Shown: positions 1 through 6,030 of the stretch, piece after piece
How the letters are laid out: every line of letters begins with the position of its first letter
Numbering within the stretch: position 1 is the stretch's first letter
Assembly: GCA_036003365.1 (NCBI GenBank)
Contig: DASYSL010000217.1
Span: 1 to 6,209 of the forward strand
DNA length: 6,209 nt
Direction: 5' to 3'
Origin: DASYSL01 sp036003365
GTDB lineage: Bacteria; Eisenbacteria; RBG-16-71-46; DASYSL01
Notes under the pieces: generated by a model
The model's database searches: none
Seen by the model: the letters and a program-made list of their open reading frames with translations, nothing else
What the model was told of the DNA's origin: nothing
Position numbers and translations under genes: made by a program

Positions 1-1459
1 GATTCAACGCGCCGGATCTCTTGACCATTCTGAGAGCGTCGTTTCTTCGGATGCCGAGGTCGGCGAGTCGAGCGGCCATCTGGCGAATCCATTCACGCTT
101 GGTATCCGTGGCCGCGGAATCGGGATGCGAGCTCGGAAGAACGGCTGCAGTCGGGACGTTCGAGACCTCGAGTCTCGCTTGTTTGCGTGTCTTCTCACGC
201 TTTGCTTTCACGAAGCGCGCCCCGAAGGCCCGCTCGGCCTCGAGCTGATTGTGCGCGCGGCAGAGCATTCGCAAGCCTTTGACGGTTGGCTTCCCGCCTC
301 TCGCCACTGGAACGACGTGATCGAATTCCAAGAACTTCCGCTCCTCACAGCGTTTGCCGTCCCGACTGACGGCCGTACACTGCTTCCCGTCACGCTCCCA
401 AACGGCCCGACGAATGGGGGCGGGGATGTAGCGACGGCTGATGATCCGACGGCTTGGTCGCGCTTGCCGGCCACGAGCGCCCTTGGGCTTCGATCCAATA
501 CCGAATCGTTTCTTCAAAGTTTCGGCGACAAGCGCTCCCAGCCCTCGCCGAAACAACTCCGCAATGCTTCCGGACGGAACCGCATGACCAAGAAGATTCT
601 GCGCGAAGCGCAGCTTCTCGTATGTCGCGCCATCGATGGTGAAACGGATTTCGTATCGGTCGGCCGCGAGTGGGGTCGGATTCGTGATCGGGCGTTCGGA
701 TTGTTCAGACCTCAGAGCAGCAAGAGCAGGGAATGAGGCTTGCGCCGGGGCTGGGGGTGGGGGTGGGGCTGGCGCTGGCGCCGAGTCCGGCGCTCCCTCC
801 AAGGACGGCGCTCCAGCCTTTTTCGTAGCTTCTTCCACTGCCCCCAGGGGCAGTGCGGCATCCTCGAACGTCGGGGCCGGCTCCTTCACGTCAGCCTGCC
901 TGTCGGCGTCTTCCACAGGCTCCGGGGGAAGCTGCGACGGGCCCGGAAGGGAGCAGATCTGCGCCGGCTGCGAGGCCGACTGCGAAGACTGCGCGAGCTG
1001 GGTCGGCTCGGGATTCAGGCGCCTAATTTCGGGATCGACCGCCAGGCGATCTGGGGCGGGAAAGCGTCGCGCCAGCAGCTGCTCGATCTCGAACTTCCGG
1101 CGATGGGTTGCTTCGGCAATGAGGCTGGCCGCGTTCTCGGGAGTCAAATGCGGAGCGATCATGCAGACAGCCGACAAATGGAGACGCCCATCCGCAACGG
1201 CGACGAAGATTTCGGGAAATCGGCGCGCCGCTCGCGCGGCATGAATGCGTTTGAACGCTGCCGGATCTGAGAGATGGAGGCGCTCGACGCAGAACGCATG
1301 CATCGATGAACATCCCTCATCACGATACAGCTGTCGTGCATCCGCTTCCGCGATGTACGCAAGATAGAGAGCCGTTAGTTCCTGATCTTGTGAAGCGATG
1401 CGATAGAGAACGTTCAGGACTTCCCTTCCGGAAAGTCGACCCAGCTCGTACGTATCCAT
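1..1459 (-). CDS. HNH endonuclease family protein, C-terminus cut by window edge
   Basis: An open frame of 486 codons runs from ATG at 1459-1457 to the left edge without a stop. Residues 1-145 are mostly helical, with RIHAARAARRFPEIF and LHLSAVCMIAPHLTPEN, as in multicopy HNH proteins of myxobacteria and relatives. Residues 146-262 are a Pro/Ala/Gln linker containing APAPAPPPPPAPAQ. Residues 267-325 form a compact alpha/beta segment (RYEIRFTIDG). The HNH domain spans about 347-412: C361 and C371, then EFDH with H381, GG at 388-389, and LCRAHN with H403. The Asn normally preceding Leu in the middle position is Gly395. After residue 412 comes a basic stretch and a helical tail (AARLADLGIRRNDALRMV). 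A nuclease role is inferred; its DNA target is unknown. An in-frame ATG at 1486-1484 is an alternative start; neither has a convincing Shine-Dalgarno. Codons are visibly less GC3-biased than in the der operon, suggesting acquired or relaxed sequence. Confidence 0.87.
   Translation of the reverse strand, partial: MDTYELGRLSGREVLNVLYRIASQDQELTALYLAYIAEADARQLYRDEGCSSMHAFCVERLHLSDPAAFKRIHAARAARRFPEIFVAVADGRLHLSAVCMIAPHLTPENAASLIAEATHRRKFEIEQLLARRFPAPDRLAVDPEIRRLNPEPTQLAQSSQSASQPAQICSLPGPSQLPPEPVEDADRQADVKEPAPTFEDAALPLGAVEEATKKAGAPSLEGAPDSAPAPAPPPPPAPAQASFPALAALRSEQSERPITNPTPLAADRYEIRFTIDGATYEKLRFAQNLLGHAVPSGSIAELFRRGLGALVAETLKKRFGIGSKPKGARGRQARPSRRIISRRYIPAPIRRAVWERDGKQCTAVSRDGKRCEERKFLEFDHVVPVARGGKPTVKGLRMLCRAHNQLEAERAFGARFVKAKREKTRKQARLEVSNVPTAAVLPSSHPDSAATDTKREWIRQMAARLADLGIRRNDALRMVKRSGALN
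836..855. repeat. Dispersed palindrome copy 1, inside the HNH gene
   Basis: The sequence is cactgcccccaggggcagtg: 9-bp perfect inverted arms around a 2-nt centre. On the coding (minus) strand the core reads CTG CCC CTG GGG GCA GTG, Leu203-Val208 (LPLGAV) of the HNH protein, in its presumably disordered linker. It matches the gpsA copies in sequence and reading frame, apart from one central base. Confidence 0.85.
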
Positions 1460-1486
1460 GGTTCGATCCCAGGCGGGGGCGAACAT

Positions 1487-1519
1487 GCCGGGGACGTGCC
1501 GGGGACGTGCCGGGGGCGT
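1487..1519. repeat. Three tandem 11-bp repeats in the HNH leader
   Basis: The unit GCCGGGGACGT occurs at 1487-1497 and 1498-1508, and as GCCGGGGGCGT at 1509-1519 (one mismatch). The array sits directly upstream of both candidate HNH start codons, between a possible minus-strand promoter and the gene. It could be a protein-binding array, a leader-RNA element or a slippage product. The sequence shows only the repeat. Confidence 0.85.
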
Positions 1520-1564
1520 GGCGGCACGCGTCGGGGATGAGCCCTTCGTGATGACGAGCTTTCA

Positions 1565-1594
1565 TCCTACCTGGAACGCCATCGACAGAAACAA
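1565..1594 (-). promoter_or_regulatory. Possible promoter for the HNH gene
   Basis: On the minus strand TTGTTT (1594-1589) is followed after 18 nt by TAGGAT (1570-1565), a fair match to a sigma-70 -35/-10 pair. Transcription would begin near 1558, giving a leader of roughly 70-100 nt that contains the three 11-bp repeats. The -35 match is only partial, so this is a candidate. Confidence 0.3.
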
Positions 1595-1643
1595 TCGAGG
1601 CGTACGCGGTTCCGTGGCAACCGCCCGATTGGCCGCGCGTCGA

Positions 1644-1661
1644 TGCCCCCAGGGGGGCAGT
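1644..1661. repeat. Dispersed palindrome copy 2, intergenic, with indel
   Basis: The sequence is tgcccccaggggggcagt. The left half matches the consensus exactly, and the right G-run is two bases longer than in copy 1. It lies between the HNH gene and tRNA-Gly, where a length change costs nothing. It is close to copy 3. Confidence 0.7.
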
Positions 1662-1679
1662 GACCGATGAGGACCGACG

Positions 1680-1698
1680 GCAGCCCCCCAGGGGCAGC
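1680..1698. repeat. Dispersed palindrome copy 3, intergenic, degenerate
   Basis: The sequence is gcagccccccaggggcagc. The right arm (aggggcag) matches copy 1; the left arm has one extra C and CAG instead of CTG. It starts 18 bp after the end of copy 2. Together they occupy the 5' side of the tRNA-Gly promoter. Confidence 0.6.
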
Positions 1699-1750
1699 GA
1701 TCGAGAGTTCATCGCACGGCGCCAAACCAGCGCAAACCCGCGCCCCTGCC

Positions 1751-1779
1751 TTGACATGCGCACATCGCGCGCCTACCGT
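1751..1779 (+). promoter_or_regulatory. Sigma-70-type promoter for tRNA-Gly
   Basis: A perfect -35 box TTGACA (1751-1756) is followed by a 17-nt spacer and TACCGT (1774-1779), which keeps the T, A and final T of a -10 box. The predicted start is near 1786, about 18 nt before the tRNA. No clear promoter is visible between the tRNA and der, so this one may also feed the der-plsY-gpsA operon. Confidence 0.7.
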
Positions 1780-1803
1780 GAGCCTCGCATACGCTCTGGA
1801 TGA

Positions 1804-1878
<75 letters not shown>

Positions 1879-1941
1879 TCTTTCCCTTTTCTCGCCACGA
1901 GCCTGACAAGCCGTACGAGCCCTGCGAGCGCCCTGACGAGA

Positions 1942-3273
1942 ATGTCGCTGCCCCTGGTCGCCATCGTCGGCCGTCCCAACGTGGGCAAGTCGTCCCTATT
2001 CAACCGGGTCGTCGGCCAACGGCTCGCCGTGGTCGATGATCGGCCCGGCGTGACCCGCGATCGCCACCTCACCGTGGCCGACTGGGCGGGGCGCGAGTTC
2101 TTCCTCGTCGACACGGGAGGCTTCCTGCCCAGCGCCAAGGCCGGGCAGCTCGAAGCCGCCGTACGCCGCCAGGCCGAGATCGCGATCGAGGAATCACACA
2201 TCGTGATCCTCCTCGTCGACGCGTCGACCGGGCCGACCGACCTCGATCAGGATCTCGCCGCGCGCGTGCGCAAGGCCGGTGGCAACGGCCCTCGCCGGGC
2301 CATCCTCGTGGTCAACAAGATGGATCGCCCCGGCCATGGCGATCCGCGCGCCGCCGAGTTCCACAAGCTCGGTCTCGGCGAGCCCTGGGCGGTTTCCGCC
2401 GCGCAGGGCTACGGCATCGGCGATCTGCTCGACCACGTGGTCGAATTGCTCCCCGAAGAGAGAGGCGAATCCGATCTCGCCGGCACGCGCGTGGCGCTCG
2501 TGGGCCGCCCGAACGTCGGCAAGTCATCGCTGGTGAACGCGCTGCTCGGTGAGGAGCGCATGGTCGTGCACGCGGAGCCCGGCACCACGGTCGACAGCGT
2601 CGACAGCAAGCTCGAGCGCGCGGGTCGCGCCTACGTGCTCGTCGACACCGCAGGCATCCGCCGCGAGAGCCGCTACGAAGACGACGCCGAGTTCTTCGCC
2701 ACGCTGCGCTCCGCCCGCGCCATCGAGCGCGCCGAAGTCGTCACCGTGGTTCTCGAGGCCACGCGTGGGATCGTGCGTCAGGATCTGCGCATCATCGAAT
2801 CGGTGCTCGACGCCGGGCGCCCAGCGATGCTCGCGTACAACAAGTGGGACCTCATCGAGGATCGCGAGACGCGCTGGAAGGAGCTCGAGGACGAGCAGCG
2901 CGAAGACCACCCGTGGCTCGCCGATATCCCCGGCTTTCCGTGCTCGGCCACGTCGCGCTGGCATCTCGACCGCTTGCCGCAATTCTGGACCCGGCTGGCC
3001 GACGAGTCGCGCAAAACCGTGACCACCTCCGATCTCAACCGCTGGCTCCAAGAGGTGCAGATCGAGCGCGCCGCGCCCTCGACCCGCCTCGGCCGCCCGG
3101 CGCGCATCTACTACGCGACGCAGACGGGATCGCGTCCGCCGCGCTTCACCGTGTTCGCCTCGCAGCCCGAGGCCATCAACTCCTCGTATCATCGCTTCCT
3201 GCTGCACCGGCTGCGCGAGCGCTTCGGTTTCACCGGCACCCCGGTGAAGCTCGACGTGCGGAAGAGCAAGTGA
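1942..3273 (+). CDS. der: Ribosome-assembly GTPase Der (EngA)
   Basis: This 443-residue protein has the Der architecture of two tandem GTPase domains and a C-terminal KH-like domain, and acts in the cytoplasm in maturation of the 50S subunit. Domain 1 has GRPNVGKS at 10-17, GVTRD at 36-40, DTGG at 57-60 and NKMD at 125-128. Domain 2 has GRPNVGKS at 188-195, a GTT switch, DTAG at 235-238, NKWD at 300-303 and a following CSA. The KH-like domain covers about 355-443 and ends TPVKLDVRKSK, typical of the family. ATG 1942 is chosen because MSLPLVAIVGRPNVGKS matches the usual N-terminus; a longer in-frame start at 1867 would lie inside the tRNA. The Shine-Dalgarno is weak (gacgag). In domain 2 the usual GTTRD is GTTVD. 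The stop overlaps the plsY start. Confidence 0.97.
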   Translation: MSLPLVAIVGRPNVGKSSLFNRVVGQRLAVVDDRPGVTRDRHLTVADWAGREFFLVDTGGFLPSAKAGQLEAAVRRQAEIAIEESHIVILLVDASTGPTDLDQDLAARVRKAGGNGPRRAILVVNKMDRPGHGDPRAAEFHKLGLGEPWAVSAAQGYGIGDLLDHVVELLPEERGESDLAGTRVALVGRPNVGKSSLVNALLGEERMVVHAEPGTTVDSVDSKLERAGRAYVLVDTAGIRRESRYEDDAEFFATLRSARAIERAEVVTVVLEATRGIVRQDLRIIESVLDAGRPAMLAYNKWDLIEDRETRWKELEDEQREDHPWLADIPGFPCSATSRWHLDRLPQFWTRLADESRKTVTTSDLNRWLQEVQIERAAPSTRLGRPARIYYATQTGSRPPRFTVFASQPEAINSSYHRFLLHRLRERFGFTGTPVKLDVRKSK

Positions 3274-3929
3274 GCCCCGCCAGCGCCGTGCTCGTCACCT
3301 TGCTTGCGGCCTACCTTCTCGGCGCCATGCCCTGGGGGCTGTGGATCGGCTTGTTGCGCGGCGTGGACGTGCGCCGGCAGGGGAGCGGCAATCTCGGCGC
3401 GACCAACGTCTATCGCCTGCTGGGGCCCGGGCTCGGCATCCTCGTGCTCGTGCTCGACGCGGCCAAAGGGGCGCTCGCGGTGCTCTGGGGAGCTCACGGC
3501 CCAGCGGCCATGAGCTTTCCCGGCGGCCCCGCGTGGGCCGCGCTCTCGGCCGGCATCACCGCGATCCTCGGCCACATGCTTTCGGTGTTTGCGCGCTTTC
3601 GCGGCGGCAGGGGGGTCGCGACCACCATCGGCGTCTTCCTGGCGCTCGCCCCGTGGGCGATGCTCATCGGCCTGGCGGCGTTCGTCGTCGCCTTCATCCC
3701 GACCCGCCGCGTGTCGGTCGGATCGCTGGCGCTCGCCGTCGTGTTCCCGGTGGGCGTCCTTCTCACCGTGTCCGGCGCCTCGCGCCTCCGACTCTTCGTG
3801 CTGGCCCTGATTACCGCGCTCCTCATCATCGTGCGCCACATCCCGAACATTCGCCGCCTGGCCCAGGGCCAGGAGCGCGCGCTCGACCTCCGCGGCTCGG
3901 GCACGGCGGCCAAGCACAAGCCACGATGA
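3270..3929 (+). CDS. plsY: Acyl-phosphate:glycerol-3-phosphate acyltransferase PlsY
   Basis: PlsY is an inner-membrane enzyme that transfers an acyl group from acyl-phosphate to sn-glycerol-3-phosphate, the first step of phospholipid synthesis in the PlsX/PlsY route. The 219-residue length fits the family. Conserved motifs are visible: GSGNLGATN at 38-46, GH at 101-102 leading into FRGGRGVAT at 110-118, and RHIPNIRRLAQGQE at 189-202. Strongly hydrophobic stretches around 5-29, 50-73, 90-106, 118-145 and 150-188 supply the expected membrane segments. In the second motif the usual Pro after GHxx is Ser105. Start GTG 3270 overlaps the der stop by 4 nt (GTGA) and has GGAAG at 3260-3264 as ribosome-binding site. 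Position upstream of gpsA, which makes its substrate, supports the call. Confidence 0.96.
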   Translation: MSPASAVLVTLLAAYLLGAMPWGLWIGLLRGVDVRRQGSGNLGATNVYRLLGPGLGILVLVLDAAKGALAVLWGAHGPAAMSFPGGPAWAALSAGITAILGHMLSVFARFRGGRGVATTIGVFLALAPWAMLIGLAAFVVAFIPTRRVSVGSLALAVVFPVGVLLTVSGASRLRLFVLALITALLIIVRHIPNIRRLAQGQERALDLRGSGTAAKHKPR

Positions 3930-4915
3930 GCCGGGTCGCCATCCTGGGCGGAGGATCCTGGGGAACCGCCATCGCCGCGGTGCTGGCGCGCGGCGGCCAT
4001 CAGGCGAGCATCTGGACGGTGGAACCCGATGTCGCCCTGGATCTTCGTCAGAACCGGCGCAATTCGAAGTACCTCCCCGACATCGAGCTGCCCCCGGGGG
4101 CAGTGGCGCATACCGATCTCGCCCCGGCGCTCGCCGGCGCCGAGTTCGTGGTCTGGGCCGTGCCGGTCGCTGTCCTGCGCTCGGTCGCCCTTCAAGTGAG
4201 TTCTCAACTGCCCCCGGGGGCAGTGCTCGTGTCCCTCGCCAAGGGACTCGAAAGGGGAACCCACGCCCGGCCCACTCAAGTCTTGGGTGAAGCGCTCCCC
4301 GGCCAGGCCGTCGCGGCCCTTCTCGGGCCCAGCCACGCCGAGGAAGTGGCGCGCGGCGTGCCCACCACGGTGGCTGCCTGCTCCGACGACGCGGCGTGCG
4401 CCCGTACCACGCAGGCGCTCTTCCACGGCGAGCGCTTCCGCGTCTACACCAACGACGATCTGCCCGGCTCCGAGTACGGCACGGCACTCAAGAACGTGAT
4501 CGCGGTCGCCGCGGGCATCTCCGACGGGCTCGGCTTCGGCGACAACACGAAGGGCGCGCTCGTCACCCGGGGTCTCGCCGAGATGAGCCGCCTCGGCGTC
4601 GCGCTCGGAGGACGCAAAGAAACGTTCTTTGGATTGACAGGGCTCGGCGATCTCGTTACCACTGCGTTCAGTCGCTGGAGTCGCAATCGTCACGTCGGCG
4701 AAGAGCTCGGTCGTGGCGTGCCCTTGGCGACGGTCCTCGGCTCCATGACGCAGGTGGCCGAGGGTGTTCCCACGTCGCGGGTGGCGCTCGAGCTGGCACG
4801 GGATCGGAAGGTCGATGTTCCGATCATCGAGCAGGTGACGGCCGTGCTGTTCGAGAGCAAGCCGCCGCGCGACGCGCTGCTCGATCTCTTGGCGCGCGAT
4901 CCGCGCCGCGAATGA
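3926..4915 (+). CDS. gpsA: Glycerol-3-phosphate dehydrogenase [NAD(P)+] GpsA
   Basis: GpsA is a cytoplasmic enzyme that reduces dihydroxyacetone phosphate to sn-glycerol-3-phosphate, supplying PlsY. The 329-residue product has the dinucleotide-binding motif GGGSWGTA at 8-15 in an N-terminal Rossmann fold, NSKYLPDIELP at 46-56, SLAKGLE with Lys106, and GPSHAEEVARGVPT. The C-terminal helical domain carries ALKNV with the expected catalytic Lys189, GFGDNTKGALVTRGLAEM from 203, TGLGDLVTT and SRNRHVG. All family landmarks are present, so it should be active. ATG 3926 overlaps the plsY stop by 4 nt (ATGA), indicating translational coupling; a separate Shine-Dalgarno is weak. Two copies of an identical 18-nt GC palindrome lie in this gene, both encoding LPPGAV (55-60 and 95-100). 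Confidence 0.98.
   Translation: MSRVAILGGGSWGTAIAAVLARGGHQASIWTVEPDVALDLRQNRRNSKYLPDIELPPGAVAHTDLAPALAGAEFVVWAVPVAVLRSVALQVSSQLPPGAVLVSLAKGLERGTHARPTQVLGEALPGQAVAALLGPSHAEEVARGVPTTVAACSDDAACARTTQALFHGERFRVYTNDDLPGSEYGTALKNVIAVAAGISDGLGFGDNTKGALVTRGLAEMSRLGVALGGRKETFFGLTGLGDLVTTAFSRWSRNRHVGEELGRGVPLATVLGSMTQVAEGVPTSRVALELARDRKVDVPIIEQVTAVLFESKPPRDALLDLLARDPRRE
4088..4104. repeat. Dispersed palindrome copy 4, inside gpsA
   Basis: Bases 4088-4103, ctgcccccgggggcag, form a perfect 16-bp palindrome, followed by T. Read as CTG CCC CCG GGG GCA GTG, it encodes Leu55-Val60. The 18 nt from 4088 are identical to those from 4208. Confidence 0.9.
4207..4224. repeat. Dispersed palindrome copy 5, inside gpsA
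   Basis: The sequence actgcccccgggggcagt is a perfect 18-bp palindrome. It encodes Leu95-Val100 (LPPGAV), just before the conserved SLAKGLE segment, in the same frame and codons as copy 4, 120 bp upstream. Confidence 0.92.
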
Positions 4916-4961
4916 TCGAGACCGGTCCCCCGCGGCGGTAGTCGCCTTCGCCGGCCCGATC

Positions 4962-4965
4962 GAGG
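4962..4965 (+). promoter_or_regulatory. Ribosome-binding site supporting the GTG start of the MerR-type gene
   Basis: GAGG at 4962-4965 lies 7 nt before GTG 4973. No ATG in this frame precedes the HTH domain, so this site decides the start. Confidence 0.6.
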
Positions 4966-4972
4966 TGCCCCT

Positions 4973-5764
4973 GTGAACCGGAAGAAAGCCGCGTCACCCG
5001 CTCCTCCCAAGGTCTACCGATCGATTCGCGAAGTGAGCGCCGAGCTCGACGTGAAGCCGCACGTCCTGCGCTACTGGGAGACGCAGTTCCCGGCCCTACG
5101 CCCCAAGAAGAATCGCGCCGGCAATCGCATCTACCGGCCCGAAGAGATCATGCTCCTGACCCGCATCAAGGAGCTCCTCTACGCGCAGCGCTTTACCATC
5201 GAGGGGGCGCGCCGCACGCTCCTCGAGGAGAAGAAGCCGCGGGCATCGAGCAAGACGGCGAAGAGCGCCGCGGTGTCCGCAGCCGCAACCGCAGCCGCAG
5301 CAGCCGAGCCGACCCAGACGGCGACGGCCCAGCGCCCCGACACCACGACAGCGGAGCGCGATCGCCTGGCCACAGAGCTGGCCGAAGCTCACGCGGAACG
5401 TGAGCGGCTGCGCTCGGAGGTCGCGGCGTTCAAGGCCGCGCAGGCGGAGGTCGCATCCAATCTTTCGGCCGCGCGCGCCGATCTGTCCCTCGCCGACGAT
5501 CGCGAGAAGACGCGCGTCGCCGCCATGGCCGTGCTGCGCCAGGAGCTGCTGCTCTTGACGCGCGAGCTGCGTGGCGAGAGCGAGCCCGGGGCGAGCGCCA
5601 GCGTCGCGCCGCCCGATCCGGGGGCGAGCGCCAGCGTCGCCACGTCCGAGCCGCGTGTGAGCGTTCGTGCGGCCGAAGAGAACGGAGCGAGCCAGGCGCC
5701 GGTGGTGGAGCAGGAGGAGCCGGCGTTTTCGGCTGGAGCCGTCCCAATCTCGGTCGGAGCCTGA
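4973..5764 (+). CDS. MerR-type HTH regulator with coiled-coil and low-complexity tail
   Basis: The 263-residue protein begins, after a short basic segment, with a MerR-type winged helix-turn-helix at about 15-85 (SIREVSAELDVKPHVLRYWE, then GNRIYRPEEIMLLTRIKELL). The domain is the shortened, metal-free type; no C-terminal cysteine or effector-binding domain follows. Residues 94-110 are Ala-rich, 127-205 are heptad-like and charged, predicting a coiled coil for dimerisation, and 206-263 are low complexity with a duplicated PGASASVA unit (205-212 and 216-223). It probably binds DNA, but its target is unknown. It starts 57 nt after gpsA with no evident terminator between, so cotranscription is possible. 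It precedes tRNA-Pro, as related MerR genes do in deltaproteobacteria, where ihfA often lies just upstream; here gpsA occupies that place. Start GTG is supported by GAGG at 4962-4965. Confidence 0.88.
   Translation: MNRKKAASPAPPKVYRSIREVSAELDVKPHVLRYWETQFPALRPKKNRAGNRIYRPEEIMLLTRIKELLYAQRFTIEGARRTLLEEKKPRASSKTAKSAAVSAAATAAAAAEPTQTATAQRPDTTTAERDRLATELAEAHAERERLRSEVAAFKAAQAEVASNLSAARADLSLADDREKTRVAAMAVLRQELLLLTRELRGESEPGASASVAPPDPGASASVATSEPRVSVRAAEENGASQAPVVEQEEPAFSAGAVPISVGA
5588..5640 (+). repeat. Two 33-bp-spaced direct repeats in the regulator tail
   Basis: GGGGCGAGCGCCAGCGTCGC is present at 5588-5607 and again at 5621-5640, period 33 bp (11 codons), encoding the duplicated GASASVA segment. 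It is an in-frame tandem duplication in a disordered region and probably varies in copy number between strains. Confidence 0.85.
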
Positions 5765-5808
5765 GACCCGGGCGCCCAATTCATCTCGCACGCAACCGCA
5801 CCGGGGGC

Positions 5809-5837
5809 TTTACGTTCACGCGTTCCCTGGATAGCAT
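5809..5837 (+). promoter_or_regulatory. Sigma-70-type promoter for tRNA-Pro
   Basis: TTTACG (5809-5814), a 17-nt spacer and TAGCAT (5832-5837) make a reasonable -35/-10 pair. The predicted start is near 5844, about 24 nt before the tRNA. It lies wholly in the gap after the MerR-type gene, so the tRNA can be transcribed independently. Confidence 0.6.
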
Positions 5838-5866
5838 GCGCGTGGCACTCGAACCCCAGTACCCGG

Positions 5867-5944
<78 letters not shown>

Positions 5945-5953
5945 TTCTTCCTT

Positions 5954-6000
5954 GGAAACGCGAAGCCCCGGCGGCCTGGCCCCGGGGCGCTCTCGTTTCC
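5954..6000 (+). terminator. Hairpin after tRNA-Pro, probable terminator
   Basis: Outer arms GGAAACG (5954-5960) and CGTTTCC (5994-6000) enclose an inner stem GCCCCGG (5965-5971)/CCGGGGC (5982-5988) with a 10-nt loop. The inner stem alone is preceded by an A-rich stretch and followed by TCTCGTTT, which fits a weak, perhaps bidirectional, intrinsic terminator. It ends 30 nt before the next start codon, so a leader-RNA role for that gene is an alternative. Confidence 0.5.
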
Positions 6001-6030
6001 GGCAGCGGACGCACTCACGGAAACCACCTC

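Noticed and set aside
125..1270. Plus-strand open frames across 125-736, 636-1244 and 740-1270
   Set aside because: They are opposite the minus-strand HNH gene, which has a recognisable domain in one uninterrupted frame; the plus-strand products are low-complexity.
1898..1941. Short degenerate repeats of the form (t)acgag/gcgag before der
   Set aside because: The units are short, irregularly spaced and poorly matched; they do not rise above what GC-rich sequence gives.
3341..3925. An upstream in-frame extension of gpsA
   Set aside because: It overlaps plsY out of frame; GpsA's Rossmann motif at residues 8-15 fixes ATG 3926 as the start.
3189..4487. A 432-residue minus-strand open frame, plus another at 3494-4693
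   Set aside because: Both are antisense to plsY and gpsA, are Arg/Gly/Pro-rich with no recognisable domain, and are explained by GC-rich third positions of the real genes.
4916..4972. A possible terminator between gpsA and the MerR-type gene
   Set aside because: Only a 5-bp stem (CGGCG/CGCCG) with a large loop and no T-run is visible.
2057..5365. Two GCGATCGC octamers (2057-2064 and 5358-5365), the cyanobacterial HIP1 word
   Set aside because: Two copies in 6.2 kb of GC-rich DNA is a weak excess, and there is no other cyanobacterial sign.
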